In this document: piece after piece, positions 53,762 to 64,000 of the stretch
Numbering within the stretch: position 1 is the stretch's first letter
How the letters are laid out: each line of letters starts with the position of its first letter
From: Pelobates cultripes
Taxonomy: Eukaryota; Chordata; Amphibia; Anura; Pelobatidae
Length of the DNA: 64,000 nt
Assembly: GCA_933207985.1 (NCBI GenBank)
Contig: OW240912.1
Span: forward strand, 232,561,412 to 232,625,411
Reading direction: 5' to 3'
Translations under genes and position numbers: made by a program
The notes under the pieces: generated by a model
Databases searched by the model: none
The model's input: only the letters and a program-made list of their open reading frames with translations
Told to the model about the DNA's origin: nothing

Positions 53762-54714
53762 TTAAAGGAACACTATAGTCACCTAAACAACCTTAGCTTA
53801 ATGAAGCTGTTTTAGTGTATAGATCATGCCTCTCAGGTTTCACTGCTCAATTCACTGCCATTTAAGAGTTAAATCACTTTGTTTCTGTTTATGCAACACC
53901 TCCCCTGGCTCTGATTGACACAGCCTGTATGAAAAAAACTGGTTTTACTTTCAATCAAATATAATTAACCTTAAACTATTTTATATCTAGCTCTGTAAAT
54001 TGAACTTTAATCACATACATGAGACTCTTGCAGGGGCTAGGAAGATATTAAAATAGCAGTGGATAAGAAAATCTAAATTAAAAAGAACTTGCAATAAGGG
54101 AAGGATAAACATTAGATGACTATTTACAGGAAGTGGTTAGGAAGGCTGTGCAAGTCACATGCAGGGAGGTGTGACTAGGGTTAAAGGGACACTCCAGGCA
54201 CCCAGACCACTTCTGCCCATTGGAGTGGTCTGGGTGCCAACTCCCACTACCCTTAACCCTGCAAGTGTAATTATTGCTGTTTTCATAAACTGCAATACAG
54301 GTATTTACCTACTAGACAGCCACTAGAGGGCACTTCCTTGTTTATGGCACACAAAAAGTGTGCTATAGCGTCACTGGACATCCTCACGCTATGTGAGGAC
54401 CTCCAGCATTGCTGAAATCCACATAGGAAAGCCTAAAAAGCATTTTTCAATGATTTCCTATGGGGAGGGCTAATGCGCGTGGGCTGACCATGAACCAGCG
54501 CCGAGGGACATCGGCGCTGGATACAGGTAAGTCAAACTTGGGATGGGGGGTGGGAGGGAGAGGGGTCCTGCAGTGCCAGGAAAACGGTTTGTCCCTTTAA
54601 TAAACAAAGTGATTATGGCAGATAATTGAACATTCAGACTGCAGGGGCATGATCTGTACACCAACACTGTTTCATTAAGCGAAAGTTGTTTTGGTGACGA
54701 TAGTGTTCCTTTAA
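53762..54714. mobile_element. T2/Kolobok-type MITE (outer), interrupted
   Basis: TTAAAGGAACACTATAGTCACC at the left is mirrored by GGTGACGATAGTGTTCCTTTAA at the right, and the inverted ends continue for about 75 bp (GTGTATAGATCATGCC / GGGGCATGATCTGTAC). A second T2 element is inserted at 54,181-54,600. A relative of this family lies at 63,150-63,240. Confidence 0.9.
54181..54600. mobile_element. T2/Kolobok-type MITE (inner, nested)
   Basis: TTAAAGGGACACTCCAGG at the left and AACGGTTTGTCCCTTTAA at the right. Excising it leaves GACTAGGGTTAATAAACAAAG, so TTAA was duplicated on entry. Hairpins include GGCACCCAGACCACT / AGTGGTCTGGGTGCC, GGACATCCTCACGCTA / TGTGAGGACCTCCAG, and GGAAAGCCTAAAAAGC / TTTCC-type arms. 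It is the same subfamily as 46,472-46,917. Confidence 0.9.
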
Positions 54715-56712
54715 GTTATACATTGGTCGATACCAGTTGATGATTTTGCAGATAGAATGTAATCAACATGCTCTGGTATTTCCTCAAGTTTCTGCCACCA
54801 GCAGTATTTGATCAACTTCTGAGAATACATCGCCAACATTTAGGAAACTCCCCCTTGGTTATATGTCTATCATCAATGCTAGCTAAACCACACCATCTCA
54901 TTTTTAGGTATACAGTTTCACACTGGATGGCTGTATTCTTGAGTTGCATAAGTTCTGCATTGTTTTGTTTTTTACTTTGTAGGGAGTATTGCAGACACAT
55001 TTCCACAGATTTACTGTGGTACTTTTGATGTATACCAGTTGATCATTAGTCCTATTTATTATGCCTGCTTAGCTCTATTGTTAGACTCATTCCCAAAATG
55101 TGCAATCAACACATGTCTGGCTAACTGCATAATGTATGTCTAACTATACCACCATTTGTTTTATTTTAGAATAATACGCATTTACTGTAGAATAATGCAA
55201 ACACAGCATTATACGCATTCAGTCTTGACATGTCTGTGAGTTGTTATTGAAATATTTTACTATGTGAGCTCTATATAAATCTAAAGATAGATATGGAATA
55301 AAAAGTCTTGCTGTATATTTATGACTTGATTGATAGCTAGTTGGGCAAACTGATGTATGTTTAAATGGATTGATTGATGGATAGAATATCCTATTATACT
55401 TTTAACTTGAAGTTATCTTGTGTTCCTTTTCAGTTCCTTAAATGTTAACATCTTATGACTCTTGAACTGATATATGACAGCTTTTTCTTTCAGTGACTCG
55501 GTGACATATAGGAAGCTATGTGACATAACAGAGAAATGGAAGAGCTCTACATGATGCTTTCTGCTTTGAACTTCAGCAATCTTATTTGTAGTCCACCGAG
55601 TGACAGATAAAGGAACTAGCTGTAGAGTCTGTAGTATTGTACCTTTACATATACATTGTGATCATGATCTTCTGCTAACACTTGACTAGATACTATGGAG
55701 CAATATGGCCAGGAATAATAGCTGCTATAGAGTTTGTGTGTTTGGGGTGCAGTGTGTGTGAGGGGCTTAATGAATGTGTGTGTTTAAGAGGAGTGCAGTG
55801 TGTGAGGGAAGCAATGTGTAAATGTTAGGGGTTGTTTGAGTATTTGAGGGTTGAATCATGTGTGAGGGGTGCAATGATAGAGTGAGGGGTGCAGTGTGTG
55901 TGAGGGCTGCAATGTGTATGTATCAGGGATGCATTTTCCCCACATGCTATGCTTTACCTCTCTGCCTGCTCTTGAAATTTCTTGTTCAAATGCTATTCAG
56001 CAAATATTATTAACTTGATGCTATGATTCTGAAAAACTCTTGATTTAGTGGATAAAATGTTTTCTAATTCTATCAAAGTGTATCTGCAAAGGCAATGTGG
56101 CAGCATTAGAAGAAGCTAAGTGCTGTGGTAATGTAGTTTGTTAAGGGAATAATCATTTGTAGCTATTTGATATATTATTAATATTTAAGGAACCTGTGTT
56201 GGTTTATCATGTTAGTTTAATCATTACTTTGTGTCACAGTTACACAATTCATTTTATGCACATGAAATGTAATATGTTTAATAAAAAAACATGTATGTTC
56301 ATACTCATCTGTTGCACATATACTTTATATCTATTTTATTTAGCATATATATCTTGAGTAAAGTGATATATTGAAAAAAACTAAAAAGATAAATTAAGCA
56401 AAGCTTAGGATAAAAGTAGGCTGCATTGGTGGATGTGTGGTAACAAAAGTAACTCAATGTTATGAATATATGGTTTATGTTATGTATGTCTACGCATTAA
56501 TAACCCACATTGCATTTAAAGAACCTATTGTTCGGGTCATCGGATGCACAGTTTATAAAGTCAAAAGTATCAGATGTCATCCACCTTCATGTTTTGCTTA
56601 TTACTGCAATCTTTTACTTTGTGAATTTTTTAATTATGAATATTACCATTTTTATAAACTTTAGAAGCCTTTATCGCATATTGCATATGTTGTTTTATCA
56701 GCATCTAGAGTA
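54715..56712. other. No gene seen; includes a GTGTGAGGGG-type array
   Basis: Unassigned DNA. The stretch 55,734-55,925 repeats GTGTGTGAGGGGTGCAATG-like units of about 25-30 bp. No exon or RNA gene was supported. Confidence 0.5.
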
Positions 56713-56800
56713 GGGATAGGCAACATTCGGCACTTCAGATGTTGTGGACTTCATCACCCTTGATGCTTTAATACATTAGGCTATAGGAGCCGTATGGGAG
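56713..56800 (+). repeat. hAT-like MITE end
   Basis: TAGGGATAGGCAACATTCGG then CACTTCAGATGTTGTGGACT is the same family as at 35,106 and 5,368. The opposite end is not evident. Confidence 0.5.
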
Positions 56801-56955
56801 ATAACATGACTAAAATCTAAAGGGTTGTAAAATGGTTTAGTTAAAGCCTTCTATCTGTCTCTTCCCCACACCCTCTGTGTATATTTATGTCCTCTCAGCC
56901 CCTATAGGTGTCTCTCTCCCAAGTCCCGGTTTGCCTCTTCCACAGCTTCTCTGTG

Positions 56956-57148
56956 CAGTGTTAATTTTGGCTGCAAATTTCAATTTAATTTTAGTCATTG
57001 TCTTTTGAATAAAACACCATTTTAATTTTAGTTGTAATTTAGTAAACCAAATTGTTTGTAGTTTTTGTATAGTTTTAGTCGACTAAATCTTAAATATTTT
57101 AGTTGACTAAAATTCGACTAAACTTCTTGGTCGACCAAATTAACACTG
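56956..57148. mobile_element. Small hAT-like MITE (193 bp)
   Basis: CAGTGTTAATTTTGGC at the left and CGACCAAATTAACACTG at the right form inverted ends. The interior is a run of TTTTAGT(C/T)GACTAAA words. The 8 bases outside the two ends do not match, so the exact insertion is not confirmed. Confidence 0.65.
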
Positions 57149-57582
57149 GTGTAGTCTTATTATAGGCTGACATTTGTATTGTTTAGACATTAGTCAGCTT
57201 TGTAGATTCTAAATGGATATTAGTTCAGGAGACTAATTAAGAAAATGTCCCACTGTTAATAACACTGTTAGTACTATAATACATGTTTAGCACCATGCAG
57301 CACACAGTGTTTTGTGTGCTTCTTTCATGTATGCATATGTGTTTAAAAATAAAGAGTGCTTAAAAGCCAACAAACTTTTTTAAGTCTACTTAATTTCATA
57401 AAATGCTGAAACGACTCAACAAAAAAGAAAAAAAGTAAAATGAAGGAGATTAGTACTAAATAGGTATAAAATTGTGTATGTTAAGTTTTTCTAGCCAATT
57501 ACCCACTGATTGTTAATGAGCTTGTATCTCATGCTGGAAAAGGTTGCACATGTTGTTAAAATAGTGATTGCTCTGTGTTATG

Positions 57583-57628
57583 TTACACAGCGTGGGAAAG
57601 TTCTTTGGAATTTTCCCACGCTGTGTAA
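57583..57628. repeat. Perfect 17-bp hairpin
   Basis: TTACACAGCGTGGGAAA is exactly inverted at 57,612-57,628 with a 12-base loop. It precedes minisatellite array B. Confidence 0.8.
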
Positions 57629-57689
57629 TTTGACTCATAACACTCTGATTGGTGGATTAAGTAACCAATGATCCTCCCTCATTATTTTT

Positions 57690-58500
57690 AGGGTGAGGGG
57701 GGCAGGTAGGGGTTTATTTTTTGGGGGAGGGGGGTGACTAGAGGTTTGGGGACCCCTAGTCACCTGGGGGAGGGGGTTAATTTTTTATTTAGGGTCCCCA
57801 CCCGCCGCTCAGGGGGGAGAACAATAGGTCCTCCTCTTATTGGTATTTTTAATTAGGGCCCCCACCCACCACTCAGGGGTGGGGGCCAGGGGGAGTACAT
57901 TAGGTCCCCACCTTATTCTAATTTAGGGCCCACATCCAACGCTCAGGGGTGGGGGCCAGGGGGGAGGACATTAGGTCCCCTCCCCCTAATTGGTATTTAG
58001 GGCCACCACCCAGTGCTCAGGGGTGGGGGCCAGGGGGAGGACATTAGGTCCCCCCTATTCTAATTTAGGGCCCCCACCCACCGCTTAGGGGTGGGGGCCA
58101 GGGGGGAGGACATTAGGTCTCCCCTAATTGCTATTTAGGGCCCCCACCCACCGCTCAGGGGTGGGGGCCAGGGGGGAGGACATTAGGTCCCCCCATATTT
58201 TAATTAGGGCCCCCACCAACCGCTCAGGGGTGGGGGCCAGGGGGAGGACATTAGGTCCCCCCCTTATTCTAATTTAGGACCCACATCCAACGCTCAGGGG
58301 TGGGGGCCAGGGTGGAGGACAATAGGTTCCCCCCCATTATTTTACTTTAGGGCCCCCACCCGCCACTCAAGGTTGGGGGCTGAGGGGAGGACAATAGGTC
58401 CCCCCTTATTCGAATTTAGGGCACCCACCCACCGATCATGGATGGGGGCTGGGTGAGGGCCCGGGGGGAGGACAATAGGTCCCTCCCTTTTTTATTTTTT
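57690..58500. repeat. ~70-bp minisatellite (array B)
   Basis: GCTCAGGGGTGGGGGCC-like words begin near 57,871, 57,941, 58,015, 58,083, 58,153, 58,222, 58,292, 58,365 and 58,434, so the period is 68-74 bp. Units read GGGCCCCCACCC ... GAGGACATTAGGTCCCCC. The array is inverted with respect to array A although the flanking sequence to its right is in the same orientation. A small hairpin GTGACTAG ... CTAGTCAC stands at its left edge (57,734-57,762). Confidence 0.9.
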
Positions 58501-59066
58501 TAACAGTGAGCAGCCATAGGCTGCTCACTGTTTAATAGACATGCCCCTACTCTCGGTATAACGAGTAGGGGCATAATTTACTAATACTAAGTAATCTTTA
58601 TTTAGTATTAGTAAATTTGTCTGAAAAAACAATTCAGGTCTTTCAGCCTTTTAGTAGATAGCTCTCTAATACCATGGGAATTACGGAGTTATATACCTAT
58701 TCATTCCTTTCATTACATTGATGGACAAGTAATTTACATTTTATATGAATGTGTGTTACTTGATTGTTGTAAGTGTTGCAAATGCTTACAGCTGAATCCT
58801 GGCTATGTTTGTATACTTTTTATTTAAAATTGTATACAGTGTAACATTCTTCTTCTTCCACTGGTTAAGTATATTAGTACTTAGGCAATACATTTTACTT
58901 CCTTTTGCAGCCCTCTAGCCCTTTCCAGGACTTTTTTAGAGCCATTTTAGTTCCCAAAAGTTCGGGGTTTGGGTTCGGGGTCAAGTTCGAGTCCTGAACT
59001 CAAACTTTTTGCTGAAGTTCGGCCGAACCCGGCAAACCCGAACATCCAGGTGTCCGCTCAACTCTA
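58501..59066 (+). mobile_element. Repeat flank shared with 37,692-38,152
   Basis: Carries CAGTGAGCAGCC / GGCTGCTCACTG, GACATGCCCCTACTC, TTTCAGCCTTTTAGTAGATA, TTGCAGCCCTCTAGCCCTTT and the CCGAACCC...GGTGTCCGCTCAACTCTA terminus in the same order as the first copy. About 170 bases of unrelated sequence (58,700-58,890) are inserted or replaced relative to it. Confidence 0.7.
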
Positions 59067-59123
59067 CTTGGAACCCAATCTAGCCAAGTGAACTCAGACA
59101 GGTTGGAGATTTCTAATTATGTA

Positions 59124-59323
59124 ACTAATAAGAAAAGAAAACACATACAAAAATTCCAAAAAGTAAAAGAAGGTCTAACAGCATTCACTTTAAGGCTCGT
59201 GTATATTATCAGCAATTATGTATATGGGCAGATGCTGATAATATACAAGAGCCTTAAAGTGAATGCTGTTAGACCTTCTTTTACTTTTTGGAATTCTTGT
59301 ATGTGTTTTCTTTTCTTATTAGT
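59124..59323. repeat. 200-bp near-perfect foldback hairpin
   Basis: Left arm 59,124-59,213 and right arm 59,234-59,323 are complementary over 90 bases with about two mismatches (AAAAATTCC versus AGAATTCC, and CTCGTG versus CTCTTG). The loop is 20 bases. No TTAAAGG or other transposon end flanks it. If transcribed it would form a long, uninterrupted double-stranded stem. Confidence 0.92.
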
Positions 59324-61099
59324 AATTTAAGTGTAGGGGTTACCCCCCATTATAATTTAGCAACCTGACACACTCGCTCTACTTCCTTTCTCTCCATTTT
59401 TGTAGAATTTCTAATTATGTAATTTTGTCAAAAATGTACTTGTTGATTGTCCATACTAATACATTGGCTTTTTATTCACCTGTATTTACATAAGCAAGCA
59501 CTGCACACAAAGATATACATACCCACCAACACTCCACACAATTACACCCTACATTTGGAGATACTCAACATAAATATATCTCTACATTCACACATCAGTA
59601 TTCCATTACTACACATCCATTAATACGTAGAGTCACAACTAATGCTGAAAAATGATATGAGATGGATGTTAAGTAAATATATATTCCACCTTTATTGACT
59701 CCTGTAATGACATTTGTTTACACCAAAATAAAAAAAATAAAAATGAATTATTCATCAATCTTTTCCAGATGTGTAACCCAGTTTATAAAATAAAAACAGA
59801 TATTCACAAATTCTAAATAAAATGTCCTTCCCAGGTTTAATGAAGACAAACAGCACTCACATGTTTGAGAGCAATCACAATATTGCTTGTAAAATCTTCC
59901 ATATTAATGTATCTCTGCCACCTCAAACTTACCTTTCTCCTATTGTTTCCTCTTCTCTTCCTCTATGTTGGCAAAAGAAGTGGAGCTTGATGTCAACTCC
60001 ACCCTTTGTAAAGATTGTTTAGTATAGGAAAATACATAAGACAAAGTAGTCCCTATTTTTCCTTATGTTTTAAAGAAAAATAAATCAGGAAGAAGAACAT
60101 ATTCTGAAAAATCATCAGAGTGTCACACTGACTTATGTAAGCCTAGTACTGTACCAGGTACCGCTATTGTACTATAACTTACTACATTAGCATTATACTA
60201 TACTACTGCAGTATTTAGTGGTCTTGGTGCCTAGACGGCTCCCTTAAACTCTCTTATAACAGTTCCTACTAGCAAATGTTAACTTTAACAATAAATATGA
60301 CCTTGCTAAAAATAATGTCTCTTATCTTTAAGGGGTATATTTTATATGCCATAGAAATGACTGTTTTCTCTCTAAACATACACATAAAGCAATTATTGTG
60401 TATCTTCTGTGACAATGAGGATCATTAAACAGTGACTTGTCTGCTTAAAACCCAATATAGCCCAAAAGACAACTTTCCACTTCAGTAGAGTTGGAGATTG
60501 TTTTCAGTTGTGCAGTTTTGGCCAACATATATGTGTCAATCGAATTTTGGAATAAATGCAGCATTTCTTCAAAGCTATATGCCCATGTTAGCTAACATCC
60601 TATTTTGTACAATCACACTTACACAATTATAGTACTTTTCTTCTTGCTCTGTATACCAAAGAAATAATGGAGGTATTTTAGCTGTATATTTGATTATATA
60701 TATTTAACTGTGTTTAGGTCTTTAGAAATATGTCAAAAAAGAAAATGAAGAGTTTATTGCTAGATTTTGATAAAGAACTTTGACAAAATGTAATTGGAAA
60801 TAACATCAACAATGTCACTGCAGAATGTTTACCACTAATCAAGGGTTAATCCAGACCAGACAAACTCCACATGCCCTCCAAGCTGAGCATCATAGGATAA
60901 GAGGTCCCCGGTCCCTGTCTCTCTCTGTATAGTGTGTTGTTGCAAAAATTCTGCAGTTCTAGACCCAAACATTATTGTCTTTTGCTGAAATGCAGGATGA
61001 GCAATGACATAGAACCTGACATCTCTATGATCTATAAAAAAAAAAGCTGGTTCTGTAACCGTGTGAGTCTATTGCTCCGTTCAGGAAAGAGCATTAACG
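59324..61099. other. No gene seen; unassigned DNA
   Basis: No supported exon. Positions 59,920-60,060 resemble 61,105-61,250 (AAACTTACCTTTCTCC, TTTCCTCTTCTC, ACATAAGACAAAGTAG), so an unclassified repeat is present twice. Confidence 0.5.
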
Positions 61100-61270
61100 C
61101 GGCACTGTCTTGCCAAACTTACCTTTCCCCAATCGCTTCCTCTTTTCTCCCTCTCTCAGGATCTGTTCTTCATTTCTTCCTGTCTGCTCTAGTTTTCTTT
61201 AAAACATAAGACAAAGTAGGTACTACTTTGTCTTATGTATTTTTCCTATGCTTGACCAGCTTTGACCCAG
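61100..61270. repeat. Unclassified repeat with perfect 16-bp hairpin
   Basis: ACATAAGACAAAGTAG (61,204-61,219) is exactly inverted at 61,223-61,238 with loop GTA. The preceding AAACTTACCTTTCCCCAATC ... CTCTTTTCTCC text is shared with 59,920-60,060, which has only one arm. Confidence 0.7.
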
Positions 61271-61499
61271 CGGAGGAGCAAACTATGCTCCATTTCCTGT
61301 GGTCAGAGTAATTTCCCACAATTCTCACCTTTCCTCCATGTTCTCGCAATGCCTCCTTTCAGTATTCCTGAACGCCGGCAAAACTACCGAATTATCCCTA
61401 ACAGAATGAGAACAGTTTGTCCATTCGTATTAGGCCGAATTTCAGGACTTTTGCTTGGATTGGAAAGGGGAATAAAGTGCCCTTTGGATGAGCACCTAA

Positions 61500-62040
61500 A
61501 ACAATTATTAAGGGGGGCACAGTGTTGATTAAGAGCCCCCCCGAGCTCCCAGGGAGCCACCCAACTAAATGGGGGACCTAGTGTCCCCCCTCAACCCCCA
61601 CACATGAAGGGCAAGTGGGAGCATTTGTGGCAAAATGGGGGGATACATACCTACTGTCCCCCCCCCCGGGCCCCAACCCTTGAGCGACGGTTCAGGGCCC
61701 TAAAAGACAATTGGGGAACCTACTGCCCCCCCAGCACCCACCATGAGCGCCGGGTGGGGGCCCTAAATGAAAAATGAAGGGACCAATAGTCCTACCCCCT
61801 GGCCCCAACCCATGAGCAGCAGGTGTGGGCCCTCAATAAAATGGGGGGACCTATTGTCCTCCCCCTGGCCCCCACCCATGAGTGGTTGGTGTGGGCCCTA
61901 AATGAAAATGGGGGGGACCTATTGTCCTGGGCTAAATGTAAAAATACCCTCCCAGGAGTGACTAGGGGACCCTAAGCCTCTAGTCACCCTGACACCCAAA
62001 TTTTTTTTAAATAAATCCCTACCTACCCCCCTCACCCTAA
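61500..62040. repeat. ~66-70-bp minisatellite (array C)
   Basis: Units of the array A orientation carry GGTGGGGGCCCTAAATG-like words near 61,686, 61,747, 61,817 and 61,882. The hairpin GTGACTAGGGGACCC ... CTAGTCAC at 61,965-61,994 corresponds to the left edge of array B, inverted. The array has about five units. Confidence 0.8.
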
Positions 62041-62754
62041 CAATAAAACTTAATACCTGTAAATAAATAAAAGAAAATACTTACCATTTCATGCCTTCTT
62101 TTTTCTAAAACCTTCTTTATTGATCCCCATAGAGTGAGGGAGGACATGGGGGGCTATAAAGTGGTGGGAAGCACAGTACCCTGTCGCTTCTATTTTTACA
62201 TATTACAAAGAGGGAGCTGTGAGCCAGTAGCTCCCTGCTTGTAATAAACTGAACGAACAAACGAACACCGATATTCGGTGTTTGTCTGAAATTTTCTATT
62301 CATTCCTTCGTCTTTCTGACGAATGAATGAATTTACAAAATTCCCGTCCGAATCTCAGACAATAGCGAATACCTAAGTGTTTAACTGGGCATGCGCGAGA
62401 ATTTCTAAGATCTATCTAGTGTGGGCAGAAGACGTGTCCCACAGGGACTTCATCTGCCAACACAAAGATGGTGGTGCCCAGGACCTAGGACAGGGCATGG
62501 AATGAAGATTAAAAATATGCCATATAGGGGGCTTAGAGGCATTTGACGGTGACTAGTGGGGGCAATTAGATGTAGTAGAGTCGGGAGGGGGGGGGTTTAA
62601 AAAAAAAAATCCTGGATTCGGCCATAACAATGGCGCTTTAATAGAGCTCTGGGTAAAGTGTCTATAATCCATGACACATATATCAGCTGAGCTCTGATTT
62701 TGTTTTCATTATTTATTTGCATTAACAAATTGTTTCCAATTCTAATTCCAATCA
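62041..62754. other. No gene seen; repeat-like DNA
   Basis: Contains CGAACACCGATATTCGGTGT, a palindrome of a type common in frog repeats, and CATTCCTTCGTC / GACGAATGAATG. No coding feature supported. A G-run and A-run stand side by side near 62,585-62,610. Confidence 0.45.
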
Positions 62755-62910
62755 AGTAGACAGCCGATAGAGGCTGACTTAGTGCTGCAATGTAAACATT
62801 GCAGTTTCTCTGGAACTGCAATGTTTAACATTGCATTACTAGGTGCAAAAGGAACACCTAGATGACTTCAATGAGATGAAGTGGTCTGGGTGCCTACAGT
62901 GTCCCTTTAA
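62755..62910 (-). mobile_element. T2/Kolobok-type MITE, partial
   Basis: Right end GTGGTCTGGGTGCCTACAGT then GTCCCTTTAA. Hairpin GCAATGTAAACATTGCAGTT / AACTGCAATGTTTAACATTGC at 62,788-62,837 has a three-base loop. The distal end could not be placed with confidence. Confidence 0.7.
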
Positions 62911-63149
62911 TCTCAACAACAGAAATTAAGTCCTTGGAGTAGTCAGCAGTGGATCTATGAAAGGAAATAACTGTTTTTGCTCAGTTTCCAATTTTCATTA
63001 ATGTGTGTTTGTGTGTGTGTATATATATATATATACACTTTAATTTTAGGGATCAGAAGGAGGGAATAGGCACTCTAAGTGAGTTCATGCTAATTAGACC
63101 TCCTTCCTTAAGCCCCTTAGAATTAAAAAAAAAAAAATGCTCCCTTTAT

Positions 63150-63240
63150 GATGCAGTTTTGGTGTATAGATCATGCCCCTGTAGTTTCTCTACTCAATTA
63201 GGAGGTAAATCACTTTATGTATTAGTAATTTTGCTTAAAA
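63150..63240 (+). mobile_element. T2-type fragment (outer family of 53,762)
   Basis: GCAGTTTTGGTGTATAGATC then ATGCCCCTGTAG and GGTAAATCACTTTATG match the subterminal region of the element at 53,762. The TTAA end is absent. Confidence 0.55.
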
Positions 63241-63414
63241 GCTCAGATACATAAGAATGTGGTGCTCCTAAGAAACAAGGAACTTAGGCTAGAAAAAAAA
63301 TGAACAAAGAGATTTAAACAAAAGATAGGGGCTGCTCTTCCCACCTAGGGAGGTATTAACCAGATTTATACAGAAAATGCAATCTAAAAAAATGAAAGAG
63401 AGAAACAACAGAAT

Positions 63415-64000
63415 TTAAAACACCAAAAAAGCGCTGGATTAAAATGCACTCACAGAATGGTCATTGACTGCATGCATATTAGTGATTATGGATGTAAGGA
63501 GTTCGATCCTCTTCTCCTCTGTCCTTAAGAGGGATATAAAAGAGAGACACAAACATAGTGCACCAATAAGATGATATGTGTAAAATGTATTAAGATTGCA
63601 CTCACAAGACGTTCGGTAAAATTCAACATATAACAGTGATGTTGTTGTCCAGACCAGAAAGGATAAAGAAGAAGCATTTTAGTCGGAAGCAGATAGCTGG
63701 ATAGCCGAATAACATACAAAATATCAAAAGAAATGCAAAAATTGAAAATAAAAATCAGTTGAAGATCAGTTCAAAGTGCTGTGAGGGTCTCTCCGCCCTG
63801 CATGTTTTGTCCTGTCGGACTTCGTCAGGGGAAGTTGCGGATGTGTTCTAGTCTCCTCTAAACTTCTTTTAAATGTTCTTTTCGTGCCTTCTGCGGTATT
63901 GGAAATCAGATCACCTGGATGTGTTTGTGTTTCACATGCCTTGATAATGCGTGTCACTTCGAGAGGGAACTTCCGGTATCGCTTGGAACGCACCATGGTG
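63415..64000 (-). mobile_element. Penelope-like terminal region (runs off the window)
   Basis: Two ACTCACA(A/G)GA-led subrepeats begin near 63,449 and 63,600, recalling the pair at 22,911 and 23,103. On the minus strand CCATGGTGCGTTCCAAGCG ... CCTGACGAAGTCCGACAGGA resembles terminal sequence I associate with Penelope-like elements of amphibians. A short minus-strand frame at 63,766-63,996 is not assigned. No RT is visible, and the body may lie beyond the right edge. Confidence 0.45.
63801..63832 (-). ncRNA. Hammerhead-ribozyme-like core, probably inactive
   Basis: The minus strand reads CTGACGA, A, GTCC-GACA-GGAC, AAAAC. This fits CUGANGA, stem II with a tetraloop, then GAAAC of a hammerhead core, apart from an extra A before stem II and A instead of the first G of GAAA. 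That G is catalytically important, so this copy is expected to be dead. Stems I and III were not convincingly paired. Confidence 0.4.

Noticed and set aside
57690..58500. CRISPR-like regular repeats
   Set aside because: The 70-bp units are contiguous and diverged, with no unique spacers between short identical repeats, and the genome is eukaryotic.

Overview
The window reads as anuran (frog) nuclear DNA. No bacterial-style operons, phage genes or convincing host exons are visible. It is AT-rich and littered with vertebrate transposable elements. The strongest clue to the host is the abundance of TTAA-flanked elements with TTAAAGG ends, matching the T2/Kolobok MITE family known from Xenopus. 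They occur alongside DIRS, Ngaro, Penelope-like, Tc1-like, CR1/L2 and restriction-like-endonuclease LINE sequences. The species cannot be fixed from this sequence alone.

Layout: 1-5.9 kb is mostly unassigned sequence with GT-rich arrays and a T2/hAT-like composite. At 6.0-7.9 kb lies a broken LINE of the R2/R4-like type carrying a 475-bp solo LTR. At 8.1-13.2 kb there is an unclassified duplicated repeat and then a minus-strand Ngaro-type retrotransposon truncated in RNase H. From 14 to 23 kb come T2 MITEs and hAT-like composites separated by unassigned DNA. At 23.6-28.4 kb is a decayed Penelope-like element holding a 1,613-bp Tc1-like transposon. At 29.8-34.9 kb is the most complete element, a 5.1-kb DIRS retrotransposon with three long open frames, inserted in a Tc1-like transposase relic.

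From 36 to 38 kb there is a minus-strand L2 relic and a palindromic ~70-bp minisatellite. T2 MITEs recur at 40.8, 41.6, 45.5, 46.5, 53.8 and 62.8 kb. A CR1-like LINE spans 47.9-50.6 kb and contains both a 66-bp LINE-tail insertion and a 501-bp solo LTR. At 57.7-59.1 kb and 61.5-62.0 kb the minisatellite family recurs, and a 200-bp near-perfect hairpin lies at 59.1 kb. The right edge is a minus-oriented Penelope-like terminal region with a hammerhead-like motif.

The genes here are element genes, not a host pathway. In the DIRS copy the gag, RT/RNase H/methyltransferase-like and tyrosine recombinase frames would act together: reverse transcription to a circle, then recombinase-mediated insertion. 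The junctions agree, because both ends share AATTTT and the internal complementary region joins the complements of the two termini. The most unusual signal is in the T2 MITEs. They are chains of perfect hairpins whose lower stems differ between copies yet remain self-complementary within each copy.
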